From assembly GCF_019457615.1 (NCBI RefSeq), contig NZ_CP080414.1, positions 112,001-176,000 on the forward strand: 64,000 nt of DNA. Reading direction: 5' to 3'. This DNA comes from Shewanella zhangzhouensis. GTDB lineage: Bacteria; Pseudomonadota; Gammaproteobacteria; Enterobacterales; Shewanellaceae. Under the pieces are notes generated by a model. The model searched no databases, was not told the DNA's origin, and was given only the letters and a program-made list of their open reading frames with translations. This document shows positions 43,401-51,259 of this stretch, one piece after another. The position numbers and the translations under genes are program-made. Every line of letters begins with the position of its first letter. Position 1 is the first letter of the stretch.

Positions 43401-43656
43401 CCTTGAGATCCATTTCCGTGATGGTGGGTTTATCACTGAGATAATTCATACTCAGGCTGCGCTCATGCTGCAGCGCATACACGAGTTCGGCGGTTTCACC
43501 GCTGATTTGAATGGCGAGGGCATTGCGACTGGCTGTTTGAAATTCCTGATGCAGGCCCATGGCGCGAATGATGCCAAAGATAGCCAGGGTAAGAATAGGC
43601 AGCACTGCAAACAGGATAAGCTTCTGTCTGAGGCTGTAGTCGTGCAGCGAGGCCAT
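40447..43656 (-). CDS. NIT-HAMP-PAS-GGDEF-EAL membrane signalling protein
   Basis: A 1069-residue cyclic-di-GMP enzyme. Helix 1 (about residues 12-32), a helical periplasmic region resembling the nitrate/nitrite-sensing NIT domain (HERSLSMNYLS, then RERGLMTRLLSANTLE), helix 2 near 415-437, HAMP, PAS (near 510-630), GGDEF with intact GGDEF in IARLGGDEFVIVLPR, and EAL with EALLRW, NVSACQ, EITES, DDFGTGYSSLSYLKK and EGIE. Both catalytic sites look complete, so it may make and degrade cyclic di-GMP; the inhibitory RxxD site is absent. ATG at 43656 is chosen; a TTG at 43662 has GGAG at closer spacing and is possible. Confidence 0.92.
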   Translation of the reverse strand: MASLHDYSLRQKLILFAVLPILTLAIFGIIRAMGLHQEFQTASRNALAIQISGETAELVYALQHERSLSMNYLSDKPTITEMDLKAQQAKTDLSYRHLLQSHVLERFSQGLAGDEAMTFNEVMGNIKTSANRLPLVRQAIQQHRWDEPGFFNRFNDELLLLVNQLQHQTNDAAQSRAYSDLLLVLRIQELAARERGLMTRLLSANTLELSSFNLLETLIKEQRHGEDLALDTFEEHHRVLLQKLQSSLPSQQVENIRAQVAQQRNISQLAWEMSDSLGYGGLIHSYKNFLLRGDEVYAGQFNQKWDDMSLLLAKLKALPNLSAEQRGAIDEIKHTLLQYHTGIPKIRQLRAAGMPVQAIDAQLRVDDSRLRNALDTLRYPAPPVNARLWWELANERTAMLQDMARSIAAHIQSLSQYQMTISLTYISIYAASALLTLILSLLLGRKITASFMGKIESIASDMQKMADDPKLELTIKTKGSDEIAAMAEAMNKMLKERKKYRQALVRAAAVFEYSAEGIMVTDADNHIELINPAFSQITGYGIEEVKGRNPSILSSHRNPPHLYDAMWESLRSTGKWEGEIWNRRKDGEVYPEYLAITLVRDDEGQIVHHIGLFMDISRRKQYEQDIWYKANFDTLTDLPNRKLLSERLGHELKMAEHDGRKLAVMVLDLDRFKYINDTQGHDCGDLLLKAVAKRLQTVMGSTDFIARLGGDEFVIVLPRLAQEHAVEQYAKRLLQSMADPFKVEQGTMSVSASLGIGLYPQDGLDVETLLSNAETAMYGAKDEGRNHFKYFTQEMNLALIERLGMEHDLRRAVANDEFCLFYQPVVDMESGEVTSLEALLRWQDPEQGLVSPVRFIPVAEDMGLMGELGQWVMDKALADLARLHAMGFGLSMAINVSACQCHCKRQSLDEQLRSALSRHGIAPRHLHVEITESLLLDNSHHCLDTLNNIRDLGCAIYLDDFGTGYSSLSYLKKFPISAIKIDKSFVEQLPGCESDASLVRAIVNMSKSLGMKLVAEGIESKDQQAFLQALGSQFGQGYLYSRPLPFEELLPWLERRQHNQPDGFAYQNS

Positions 43657-43982
43657 TTGCAAAAGAGCTCCATGGTGAATCGAGATAGTCCCCTACTTCT
43701 TCCTTGCCGGGGCTTATAGAGTCGCAAAGAATTAACACAGCCTTTGGCCGAGGGGCACCACTAGTTCATGGATTTCTAATCCACATCACAAAAGCCACGA
43801 AAAAACTGTGTGAATCAGAGTAATCATTCGGTTTTTTACCCGCTTGGGGGTGACGAGTTCCCTGGAGTGTGCTCGGTGATGGCACAGATATGCGACCCTG
43901 GTCTTTTAAAACAAAAGGCGACCACTGGTCGCCTTTTGTTTTAAGTGCCTGACAGAACAGGCACTTAATGGCCCAATGAGCG
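43657..43982. other. Gap between ribB and the GGDEF-EAL gene with tandem hairpins
   Basis: No gene is visible. An 18-bp perfect hairpin, 5' arm 43906-43923, loop ACT, 3' arm 43927-43944, holds GGCGACC/GGTCGCC plus TTTTGTTTT and would terminate transcripts from either side. A second stem (AAGTGCCTG 43943-43951, CAGGCACTT 43958-43966) abuts it, closer to ribB. The remaining 43657-43905 should hold the GGDEF-EAL promoter; I could not place it. Confidence 0.7.
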
Positions 43983-44651
43983 TCAGGCGCTTTGGCTCAT
44001 CAGTGCCTCACGGTATTGCACCAGATCTTCGATGCTGAGCACCGGCATCCGGTGAGTCTGGCCGAATGCGATGATTTCAGGCAGGCGCGCCATGGTGCCA
44101 TCGGGGTTGGTCAGCTCGCACAAAACGCCAAATGGCTTAAGCCCCGCCAGGCGCATCAGGTCTACAGTGCCTTCGGTATGACCACGGCGTCCGAGTACGC
44201 CGGCAGGGTGTGCCCGCAGCGGGTACACATGACCAGGACGGGCAAGATCGCTGGGTTTGGCACCATCGGCAATGGCGGCCTTGATGGTGGTGACCCTGTC
44301 AGCGGCAGACACGCCTGTGGTGACCCCTTGCCTGGCTTCGATACTCACGGTAAATGCAGTACCGTATTGGCTGCTGTTTTGCTCCACCATGGGGGGCAAT
44401 TCAAGCTGGCGCACCCGCTCATCGGTCAGACACAGGCACACAATGCCTGAACACTCGCGGATAAGCATGGCCATCTGCGCATTGGTAAGCGACTCGGCGG
44501 CAAAAATCAGGTCGCCTTCGTTTTCACGGTCTTCATCGTCGACCACAAGTACGCCCTGGCCGCGACGCAGTGCATCGAGGGCGGCATCGACCCGGGCGAG
44601 CGGATTACCGAACTGCGCCAGCAGTGAAGGGGATGTTTGAATCTGATCCAT
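43983..44651 (-). CDS. ribB: 3,4-dihydroxy-2-butanone 4-phosphate synthase (RibB)
   Basis: Converts ribulose 5-phosphate to the four-carbon precursor of the riboflavin xylene ring plus formate. The 222-residue single-domain protein has DDEDRENEGDLIFAAE (near 38-53, metal and substrate residues), the SGIVCLCL segment, a threonine/serine loop in YGTAFTVSIEARQGVTTGVSAADR, RPGHVYPLRAHPAGVLGRRGHTE and CELTNPDGTMAR. It lacks a GTP cyclohydrolase II domain. AAGGAA precedes the ATG. A long leader with an FMN riboswitch controls it, as in other gammaproteobacteria where ribB stands apart from the rib operon. Confidence 0.97.
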   Translation of the reverse strand: MDQIQTSPSLLAQFGNPLARVDAALDALRRGQGVLVVDDEDRENEGDLIFAAESLTNAQMAMLIRECSGIVCLCLTDERVRQLELPPMVEQNSSQYGTAFTVSIEARQGVTTGVSAADRVTTIKAAIADGAKPSDLARPGHVYPLRAHPAGVLGRRGHTEGTVDLMRLAGLKPFGVLCELTNPDGTMARLPEIIAFGQTHRMPVLSIEDLVQYREALMSQSA

Positions 44652-44821
44652 AATAGTTCCTTAAAGCACATAGGGTTATTGGATCAGGGCATAGCAGGAT
44701 ACACCTGTGCCACACGGCAAGGTGTTAAGGTGCGAAAGCCGGTATTGACCGCGGTCATCAGACCGCAGGCAGGCGCGTTTCAGCCGGGGCTGAGACGGTG
44801 TTCTAACCGGATAATCTCGAC

Positions 44822-45025
44822 CATTCTCTCCCATCCGGACTGAGCCTGGCTGACAGGGATGACTCCCGGCACCAAGACAACACCGTCGGCTCCGGAATAC
44901 CCGTTAACGGGATCACCGGATCTGCTGACCCTGCGCAAAACCATGCTCGCAGGCGCTCGCGGGCTTTGTGACATCCAAAGATGCCCCTTTACCGCCGGTG
45001 GGGAATTTCACCCCGCCCTGAGAAT
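44822..45025 (-). ncRNA. FMN riboswitch (RFN element) of ribB
   Basis: The minus strand contains all RFN blocks in order: TCTCAGGGCGGGGTGAAATT, CCCACCGGCGGTAAA, GCCCGCGAGCG, GGTCAGCAGATCCGGTG, TTCCGGAGCCGACGGT and AGTCCGGATGGGAGAGAAT. A 170-base expression platform follows before the ribB ATG, with a GCGGTC-TGAT-GACCGC hairpin but no T tract, pointing to control of translation. Confidence 0.96.
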
Positions 45026-45180
45026 GTAACTTCACCCGGTGTTTGCACCGGGCGGGCACATTGTCTGCTACCGGTGCGCCGAATGCAAACCTTGCCCTTG
45101 CCTTGATGTGATGGGCCGAGGCACTATGTTCGGCATAATTTTGATGTTCCCCATAATGTGAATAACCGATGGATTTGGGT

Positions 45181-47328
45181 ATGAAACGACAGGCGTTGGT
45201 CGCAGGAGTATGTTTAATGGTGTCCGCATGCAGTCACAATATCGATAAACATTCAGGAGCCCTTGCCCGGGAAGATGCGGCGCCTGTGGCCCCTGTCGCA
45301 GCCAAGGTGCCCTATGAAATGACGCACCATGGGGTCACCCGGGTGGATGATTACTATTGGCTGCGGGACGATGACCGCGCTGACGCGGATGTGATAGCCC
45401 ATCTCAATGCCGAAAATGCCTACGCCGAAGCCCGAACGGCACCCTGGAAAGGGTTAAAAGAAAAACTGTTTGCCGAAATGACGGCCCGCATGGTGAAGGA
45501 CGACAGCTCTGTGCCTTATCTGTGGCATGGCAAATACTATTACCGCAGGGTGGAAGGTGACAAAGAGTACCCCATCATCGCCCGCAAGGTGTCCCTGAAC
45601 GGCGTGGAAGAAGTGCTGCTGGATGCCAACGAACGCGCCGAAGGGCAGGAGTTTTACTCCCTTGGCAATGTCAGCGTCAGTGAAGATGGCAAGCTTATGG
45701 CCTTCGGGGAAGACCTGCTGAGCCGCCGCATTTACAAGCTCTATTTCAAAGATTTGGTCAGCGGCAAGCTGTTGGCCGATGTGCTGGAAAACACCGAAGG
45801 CGAGGCCGTGTGGGCCAACGATGGCAAACATGTGTTTTACATCGCCAAAGACCCTCAGACCCTGCTTGGCTATCAGGTGTATCGCCACCGCCTGGGAACA
45901 CCGCAAAGCGAAGATGTGCTGGTGTATGAAGAGACCGATGACAGCTTTTATATCGGACTTGGCAAGACCCTCGATGGCAGCCGGATTTTACTTTTCCATG
46001 AAAGCACCACGACCACCGAAGTGCAGCTTTTGGATGCCAACCAGCCGCTGGGCAAGTTCGCTCCTTTCCTGCCGAGGGAAGAAGGCCATGAATATGCCAT
46101 CACCAAGCTGGGGGATGAGTATTATGTGCTGACCAACTGGCAGGCCACCAATTTCCGTCTGATGAAAGTCAGCGGCAAGGATACCGCCGATAAATCTCGC
46201 TGGCAGGACGTTGTGCCCTATAACGAGCAGGTGCGTATCGAAGATATGCTGCTGCTCAAAGACGCCCTGGTGCTGCAAACCCGGGAAGCGGGCGCTACCC
46301 ATATACGGGTCTACGACCCGGATGGCAGCCAGGGCCGGGAAATCCATTTCGATGAAGCCGCGTATGTGACCTGGCTTGGCACCAATCGGGACCAGAGTGC
46401 GAATACAATACGTTTTGGCTATTCCAGCCTGACTACCCCGGATGCAACTTACGAATACAACATTCATACCGGTGAGCGTAAGTTGCTTAAGCAGCTTCAG
46501 GTGCCGGGGTTTGAAGCAGGCGCCTATCAGAGCGAACGTTTGATGCTGCCCGCCCGGGATGGCGTGCTGGTGCCCGTGTCTGTGGTGTATCGCAAAGACA
46601 AATTCAAAAAAGATGGCACCAATCCTCTCTACCAGTATGGCTATGGTGCCTATGGCAGCGTGGTCGACCCGGACTTTTCCCTGTCGGCGCTGAGCCTGCT
46701 CGACAGAGGCGTGGTTTATGCCATCGCCCACGTACGGGGCGGCGAGATGCTGGGCAGGCCCTGGTATGATGCCGGTCGTATGTTCGACAAGAAAAACTCC
46801 TTCACCGACTTTATTGATGTGACCGACGCACTGGTGAGCGCAGGTTACGGCGCCAAAGGCAAGGTTGTGGCCAGTGGTGCCAGTGCCGGAGGCCTGCTTG
46901 TGGGCGCCGTGGCCAATATGGCGCCCGACAGGTATCTGGCTATCCACGCCGGTGTACCCTTTGTGGATGTGGTCACCACCATGCTGGATGAGTCGATTCC
47001 GCTGACCACCAACGAGTACGACGAGTGGGGCAATCCCAACGAGAAGCCGAGCTTTGACTATATGCTCAGCTACTCACCCTATGACAACGTGACCCGTCAG
47101 CCATACCCCCATCTGTTGGTTACCACAGGCCTGCATGACTCCCAGGTTCAGTACTTTGAGCCGGCCAAGTGGGTCGCCAAATTGCGCGAGCTGAAAACCG
47201 ACAACAATGAACTGCTGCTGGTGACGGATATGGAAGCCGGGCATGGCGGCAAGTCGGGCCGTTATCGCCAGTTTGAGGATATGGCGCTGGAATACGCATT
47301 TTTCCTGCACCTGTGGGGCATAGAGTGA
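45181..47328 (+). CDS. Oligopeptidase B-like S9 serine peptidase, predicted lipoprotein
   Basis: A 715-residue prolyl-oligopeptidase-family enzyme. The N-terminus is a lipoprotein signal with lipobox MVSACS, so it is probably membrane-anchored in the periplasm, unlike cytoplasmic PtrB. A beta-propeller domain (about residues 90-430) precedes the alpha/beta-hydrolase domain: catalytic Ser-568 in SGASAGGLLVG, Asp in TTGLHDSQVQ and His in EAGHGGKSGR. GGEMLGRPWYDAGR and the acidic pocket TMLDESIPLTTNEYDEWGNP are typical of oligopeptidase B, which cleaves after Arg or Lys. The start at 45181 is preferred; an ATG four codons earlier lacks a ribosome-binding site. Its stop overlaps the next gene (GTGA). 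Confidence 0.9.
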   Translation: MKRQALVAGVCLMVSACSHNIDKHSGALAREDAAPVAPVAAKVPYEMTHHGVTRVDDYYWLRDDDRADADVIAHLNAENAYAEARTAPWKGLKEKLFAEMTARMVKDDSSVPYLWHGKYYYRRVEGDKEYPIIARKVSLNGVEEVLLDANERAEGQEFYSLGNVSVSEDGKLMAFGEDLLSRRIYKLYFKDLVSGKLLADVLENTEGEAVWANDGKHVFYIAKDPQTLLGYQVYRHRLGTPQSEDVLVYEETDDSFYIGLGKTLDGSRILLFHESTTTTEVQLLDANQPLGKFAPFLPREEGHEYAITKLGDEYYVLTNWQATNFRLMKVSGKDTADKSRWQDVVPYNEQVRIEDMLLLKDALVLQTREAGATHIRVYDPDGSQGREIHFDEAAYVTWLGTNRDQSANTIRFGYSSLTTPDATYEYNIHTGERKLLKQLQVPGFEAGAYQSERLMLPARDGVLVPVSVVYRKDKFKKDGTNPLYQYGYGAYGSVVDPDFSLSALSLLDRGVVYAIAHVRGGEMLGRPWYDAGRMFDKKNSFTDFIDVTDALVSAGYGAKGKVVASGASAGGLLVGAVANMAPDRYLAIHAGVPFVDVVTTMLDESIPLTTNEYDEWGNPNEKPSFDYMLSYSPYDNVTRQPYPHLLVTTGLHDSQVQYFEPAKWVAKLRELKTDNNELLLVTDMEAGHGGKSGRYRQFEDMALEYAFFLHLWGIE

Positions 47329-47645
47329 GCCCTGTCTGGCAACTCTATATTATCCGCTGCGCCACCGGGGAGCTGTACACCGGCGTGACCACCAACGTGG
47401 CACGCCGTTTTGATGAGCATCAGCGCGGCGGTCCCAGGGCCGCCAAATATTTGCGTGGCCGTGGCCCACTGACCCTGGTGTATCAGGAGAATGTGGGCAG
47501 CCGTGGCGATGCGCTGCGCCGTGAGCTGGCGGTAAAGAAACTTTCAAAGGCCGCCAAGGAAGCCCTCATAAGCCCAACGGCATCGGGGAACCCGGCGCCG
47601 GGAACCTCATCTAATCCGAAAAAGGCGCTTGAGGTTTTTGGGTGA
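47325..47645 (+). CDS. GIY-YIG nuclease-superfamily protein (UPF0213/YhbQ type)
   Basis: A 106-residue protein. The GIY-YIG core appears as LYIIRCATGELYTGVTTNVARRFDEH with the catalytic arginine, a conserved lysine (AAKYLRGRGPL) and Glu in LRRELAVKKL. Family members are small putative DNA-processing or repair nucleases of uncertain role. GTG at 47325 overlaps the peptidase stop, and its own stop overlaps the response-regulator GTG, so it is translationally coupled on both sides. The C-terminal 25 residues are proline/serine-rich and probably disordered. Why a nuclease-like protein is embedded in this operon is unclear. Confidence 0.85.
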   Translation: MSPVWQLYIIRCATGELYTGVTTNVARRFDEHQRGGPRAAKYLRGRGPLTLVYQENVGSRGDALRRELAVKKLSKAAKEALISPTASGNPAPGTSSNPKKALEVFG

Positions 47646-48301
47646 AAATTCTGCTGGTTGAAGACAATGCGGACATTGCCGCATCTCTGGCTGAAGAGTT
47701 ATCAGATAACGATTGGGACTTTGCTATCAATGGGTTGCAGGGATTCCGATTGGCGCAGACGCATCATTACGATTTGATTTTGCTGGATCTTAATCTGCCC
47801 GGCATGGATGGCCTGGTGCTGTGCAGCCGCCTGCGCGAGGCCGGGGTCAATACTCCCATCATCATACTGACGGCCCGGGATACCCGTGAAGACTTGCTTG
47901 CGGGGCTTGGCGCCGGCGCCGATGATTATCTGGTTAAGCCCTTCGATTTGGATGAATTGCGTTTACGTATCGGCGCCGTGGTGCGTCGCTGCTCGGGTCA
48001 GGGCTTTGCCCAGGCCTTAACCTATAAAGACATCAAGTTGGATTTGCGCAGCCACAAGGCCTTCAGATCCGGTGTGGAGCTGCTGTTGCCCCCGGTATGT
48101 TTTGCGCTGCTCACCTGCCTGATGCGACATCCGGGCAAGTTGCTTGGCCGGGAAGAACTGGAGCGCGCGCTCTGGCCAGAGGGACCGCCAGACGACGATA
48201 TTTTGCGTAAACACATTTACCTGCTCCGGCAAAAGCTCGACAAACCCTTTCCCGAGAAACGCATCCATACCCAGGCCCGCAAAGGATATCGCTTGCTGTG
48301 A
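47642..48301 (+). CDS. OmpR/PhoB-family response regulator
   Basis: A 219-residue regulator. The receiver domain has DNA (acidic pair ED near 7-8), phospho-acceptor Asp in LLDLNLPGMDG (near 51), threonine in ILTARD and lysine in VKPFD. The C-terminal winged helix (from about 125) contains the recognition region DDILRKHIYLLRQKLDKP and ends RKGYRLL. It resembles QseB/TctD-type regulators. The GTG start overlaps the GIY-YIG stop, and its stop overlaps the kinase GTG, so the pair is co-expressed. Targets are unknown. Confidence 0.93.
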   Translation: MKILLVEDNADIAASLAEELSDNDWDFAINGLQGFRLAQTHHYDLILLDLNLPGMDGLVLCSRLREAGVNTPIIILTARDTREDLLAGLGAGADDYLVKPFDLDELRLRIGAVVRRCSGQGFAQALTYKDIKLDLRSHKAFRSGVELLLPPVCFALLTCLMRHPGKLLGREELERALWPEGPPDDDILRKHIYLLRQKLDKPFPEKRIHTQARKGYRLL

Positions 48302-49512
48302 ACGCCAATATTGCGCAGAAAATAAACCGCAGCTTTATGATTGGCGCGGCGGTGCTGCTTGGCTGCTACGCGCTCCTGATTGAATACGGCATCCATGCGT
48401 TGGAAAACCATCTCAGTGGCGCCTTTTTGCAGACGGTGGCACCGCAACTGATTGATGCGTATGAACACGGGGCTTTGTCGCCCTCCGATGAGGCGCAAAT
48501 TCAGTTGTTGCCTTCGCTCCCGGCCGAGCTTGCCGCCCAGTTGCCGTCCGCCGCCCCCGGTCTTTATAACCTGCGCCATCCCAACATTGATGTGGAATTC
48601 AACGTGCTGGTGGTTGTCCGGGACTCAGGACCTCTCTATCTGGTGCAGCGCCCCGACTTGTTTGAACTTGAGGGCTGGCAGGATTTTTTACTTGATACTT
48701 TGCTCATTGGCGGTGGTGCCAGCCTGCTGCTCTTTTCAAGTCTCTATATCCGCAACACGGCAAGGCGTATCGGTAAGCCCTTCGATTCTCTTGCCCGGCA
48801 TTTGGAAACCGATTCCCGGGCGCTGGAACCCATCACGCTGAAGGATGACACCCGGGAATATGTGGCCCTGGTGAATGCCCTTAATCAGAGCCATGCCCGG
48901 GTAAAAGAGGCACTGGCCCGGGAAAAGAAGTTCACCCATTACGTGAGCCATGAGTTTCGCACACCGTTGACGGTACTTAAGCTGGCCCTGAGCAAAATGG
49001 GAGACCGGGAGGCGCCTGCCATGCAGCGGGCGATGCGTGCTGTGTGGGAAATGGAAAATCTTACCGGCGTACTCCTGCTGCTTGCGCGCCGAACGGAGCA
49101 GGATGATGGTCAATGCCTGCTTGATGAGGCCTTCCTGGCGCCCTTGCTGGAGCGATTGGCCATCCGCAGGCAGAGCAGCGCCGCGGAGTTCTCCATGCAT
49201 GTCAGCCCGTGCCAACTGTCGGCACATCCGCTTTTGCTTGCTTGCCTGATTGAAAACCTGCTGGCCAATGCCTTTATCCACAGTGTGGGCGCGCGGGTAT
49301 ATTTGCGTACCGATGCCAGCGGCATTCAGATCGCCAACCTCGGCGGTGAGACCATAGCGCATGGTGAGAGCCACGGTATTGGTCTCATTCTGGTGGAAGA
49401 TATTTGCAAGCGTTATGGCTGGCACTTTTCCATGGGTATGGCACCCGATGGGGTGGTGGCCCAAGTGGTGTTCAACCAAAGTATGACGCATGTGGACACT
49501 TCATTGACATAA
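48298..49512 (+). CDS. Sensor histidine kinase, partner of the 47642 regulator
   Basis: A 404-residue membrane kinase: helix 1 near 14-34, a short periplasmic domain (about 35-130), helix 2 near 135-152, then HisKA with YVSHEFRTPLTVLKLAL (His near 220). The ATPase domain is compact. The N box ENLLANAFIHS and a G2-like GIGLILVEDICKRYGW are present, but the usual DxGxG of the G1 box reads IQIANLGGE. Such degenerate G1 boxes occur in a known subgroup of short kinases, so activity is not excluded. GTG start overlaps the regulator stop. Confidence 0.9.
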   Translation: MNANIAQKINRSFMIGAAVLLGCYALLIEYGIHALENHLSGAFLQTVAPQLIDAYEHGALSPSDEAQIQLLPSLPAELAAQLPSAAPGLYNLRHPNIDVEFNVLVVVRDSGPLYLVQRPDLFELEGWQDFLLDTLLIGGGASLLLFSSLYIRNTARRIGKPFDSLARHLETDSRALEPITLKDDTREYVALVNALNQSHARVKEALAREKKFTHYVSHEFRTPLTVLKLALSKMGDREAPAMQRAMRAVWEMENLTGVLLLLARRTEQDDGQCLLDEAFLAPLLERLAIRRQSSAAEFSMHVSPCQLSAHPLLLACLIENLLANAFIHSVGARVYLRTDASGIQIANLGGETIAHGESHGIGLILVEDICKRYGWHFSMGMAPDGVVAQVVFNQSMTHVDTSLT

Positions 49513-49566
49513 GTGGCTATATGCTGCTCCCCAAAAGATTACAATTAAACAACATTGGGGCAGCTG

Positions 49567-50367
49567 ATGAAGCTGGGTAACACGCATATTTCCGGGGCTC
49601 AGGTCGTCTTTTTGGTTTTGGGGTCGCTGGCCATTTTTTTCAGTCTGGTGCCTTCGGCCAGCCAGCAGTTGTTTCTCTTTATTAATCAGACGGGAAGGCT
49701 GGTGCCTGACACCCCGCTGGCCCTTGTCACCGATTGGGGTAATGGCGTTACCGCAGCCTGTATCTGGTTGACTATTCTCTGTTTTCGTCCATCCATCTTC
49801 TGGAAGTCTCTTAGCGCTATTGCGGTTGCGGCCTTGTTGATTAACGCCATGAAACAAGGTTTTGATGTGATGCGCCCGGCTGCTGTGCTGGAACATATCC
49901 GTATCGTTGGCGCGATGCGCCTCAACCACAGTTTCCCATCGGCCCACACGGGCACAGTATTTGTGATTGCGGGCATGGCCTGGACTCTGTGTCGTCGCAC
50001 CGATATTAAGGCCTTGATTCTGCTCGCGGCTGTGATGGTTGGTCTGAGTCGTATCACCAATGGCGCGCACTGGCCGCTGGATGTGATGATGGGCGCCTGG
50101 CTGGGATGGGGCTCGGCCCGACTCGCGGCGCATTGGGTGCCGGAGTGCCAACTGAGTTCAAAGCATATGCTGCTGATAATGGCTGTGTTTTACGGCATTG
50201 TTCTGGTCTCGGCCCTGCAAGCCCGCGCGCCATTTCCGGACTTGCCGCTGGTGAGCGTCCAGCTGAACCTGCTGTTGCTGTTGCCACTGGCTGGGCTTGC
50301 ACGACTCTATCGGCGCATGCGTGCCCAGCAAGCCGCCGGTGAGAGCAAGGTTTCTCTCGCCGGTTGA
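49567..50367 (+). CDS. PAP2-family membrane phosphatase
   Basis: A 266-residue integral membrane protein with about six helices. The phosphatase triplet is complete: KQGFDVMRP (C1, near 98), PSAHTGT (C2, near 123) and SRITNGAHWPLDV (C3, near 165). Family members dephosphorylate lipid phosphates such as phosphatidylglycerol phosphate or undecaprenyl pyrophosphate at the periplasmic face. ATG at 49567 follows GGGGCAG; a TTG four codons earlier is weaker. It begins 54 bp after the kinase gene and may be part of that operon or its target. Confidence 0.88.
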   Translation: MKLGNTHISGAQVVFLVLGSLAIFFSLVPSASQQLFLFINQTGRLVPDTPLALVTDWGNGVTAACIWLTILCFRPSIFWKSLSAIAVAALLINAMKQGFDVMRPAAVLEHIRIVGAMRLNHSFPSAHTGTVFVIAGMAWTLCRRTDIKALILLAAVMVGLSRITNGAHWPLDVMMGAWLGWGSARLAAHWVPECQLSSKHMLLIMAVFYGIVLVSALQARAPFPDLPLVSVQLNLLLLLPLAGLARLYRRMRAQQAAGESKVSLAG

Positions 50368-50392
50368 GCCTGGCACCCTGATCCCGGAGCAA

Positions 50393-50459
50393 ATCAAAGC
50401 TGGTGTAAAGCGGCCAAGGGGCTTATGGTTGACGGCATCTACCGCTAACCAGCTTTGAT
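50393..50459 (+). promoter_or_regulatory. Long leader hairpin ahead of the methyltransferase gene
   Basis: ATCAAAGCTGGT (50393-50404) and ACCAGCTTTGAT (50448-50459) are perfect complements. AGCGG and CCGCT extend the stem inward after small bulges. The 3' arm ends 8 bases before the ATG at 50468, covering the place where a ribosome-binding site would be. No T tract follows. Confidence 0.55.
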
Positions 50460-50467
50460 GACTTCTC

Positions 50468-51259
50468 ATGGACGACTTTCTCACTATCAATCAGCTCGCT
50501 TGGGATAACCGTACCGAGCTGCATCTCGAATCCGACTTTTACGATATGCCCGGTTTTATGGCCGGTAACACAAGCCTTCGCGAAATAGAACTTGCTGAGC
50601 TGGATGTGCGGGGTAAAAGTGTGCTTCACCTGCAGTGTCACTTTGGTCAGGACACCCTGTCCTGGGCCCGTGAGGGCGCCGCCTCCGTGACTGGGCTTGA
50701 CCTGTCTCCCAAGGCCATTGCCGCCGCTACTCAGATTGCAGATACCCTTAATATCGAGGCAAACCTCGGGGTGCCTGTGCAGTTTGTGTGTGGCAATGTC
50801 CTGGATGCCCGCCACCTGATTGAGGGCGAATTTGACCTGGTTTATGCCTCTTACGGGGTGCTTTGCTGGCTGCCGGATTTAACCGCCTGGGCCAACACCA
50901 TTGCCTCCTGCCTTAAACCCGGCGGGCTATTTTTCCTCGCCGAGTTTCATCCCATCAAGGCGCTGCTCGATGGTTATGATTACTTCCACACCGGCAAGGC
51001 CGATGTGGAGCAAGAGGGCAGTTATACCGAAAACAGCCGGGATGCCGAAAACACCATGGTCAGTTGGTCACACGACTTGGGTGAAGTGGTCTCGGCACTG
51101 ATTAACGCCGGGCTGGTGATAGAGTCGTTGCGGGAATATGACTTCAGCCCCTACAACTGCTTCGAAAACCTCGCAGAAGAAGAGTCCGGCCGTTTTCGCC
51201 AGCGCATCAACGGCAAGCCCATTCCAATGGTATTTTCCATCAAGGCCCGTAAGCCCTGA
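50468..51259 (+). CDS. Class I SAM-dependent methyltransferase
   Basis: A 263-residue cytoplasmic methyltransferase. Motif I is VLHLQCHFGQDTLSWAREGA (near 51-70; an LxLxCxxG pattern replaces the commoner GxGxG), followed by VTGLDLSPKAI (motif post-I), FDLVYASYGVLCWLPDL (motif II) and LKPGGLFFLAEFHP (motif III). Proteins with CHFGQDT are a frequent, uncharacterised family in gammaproteobacteria. The small-molecule substrate is unknown. The ribosome-binding site is poor and overlapped by the upstream hairpin. Confidence 0.88.
   Translation: MDDFLTINQLAWDNRTELHLESDFYDMPGFMAGNTSLREIELAELDVRGKSVLHLQCHFGQDTLSWAREGAASVTGLDLSPKAIAAATQIADTLNIEANLGVPVQFVCGNVLDARHLIEGEFDLVYASYGVLCWLPDLTAWANTIASCLKPGGLFFLAEFHPIKALLDGYDYFHTGKADVEQEGSYTENSRDAENTMVSWSHDLGEVVSALINAGLVIESLREYDFSPYNCFENLAEEESGRFRQRINGKPIPMVFSIKARKP

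Noticed and set aside
45169..45180. Earlier ATG for the oligopeptidase
   Set aside because: No ribosome-binding site; the start at 45181 gives a standard lipoprotein signal.
46000..46947. A minus-strand frame of more than 300 codons opposite oligopeptidase B
   Set aside because: The plus strand has a complete catalytic triad and family motifs; the antisense frame has none.
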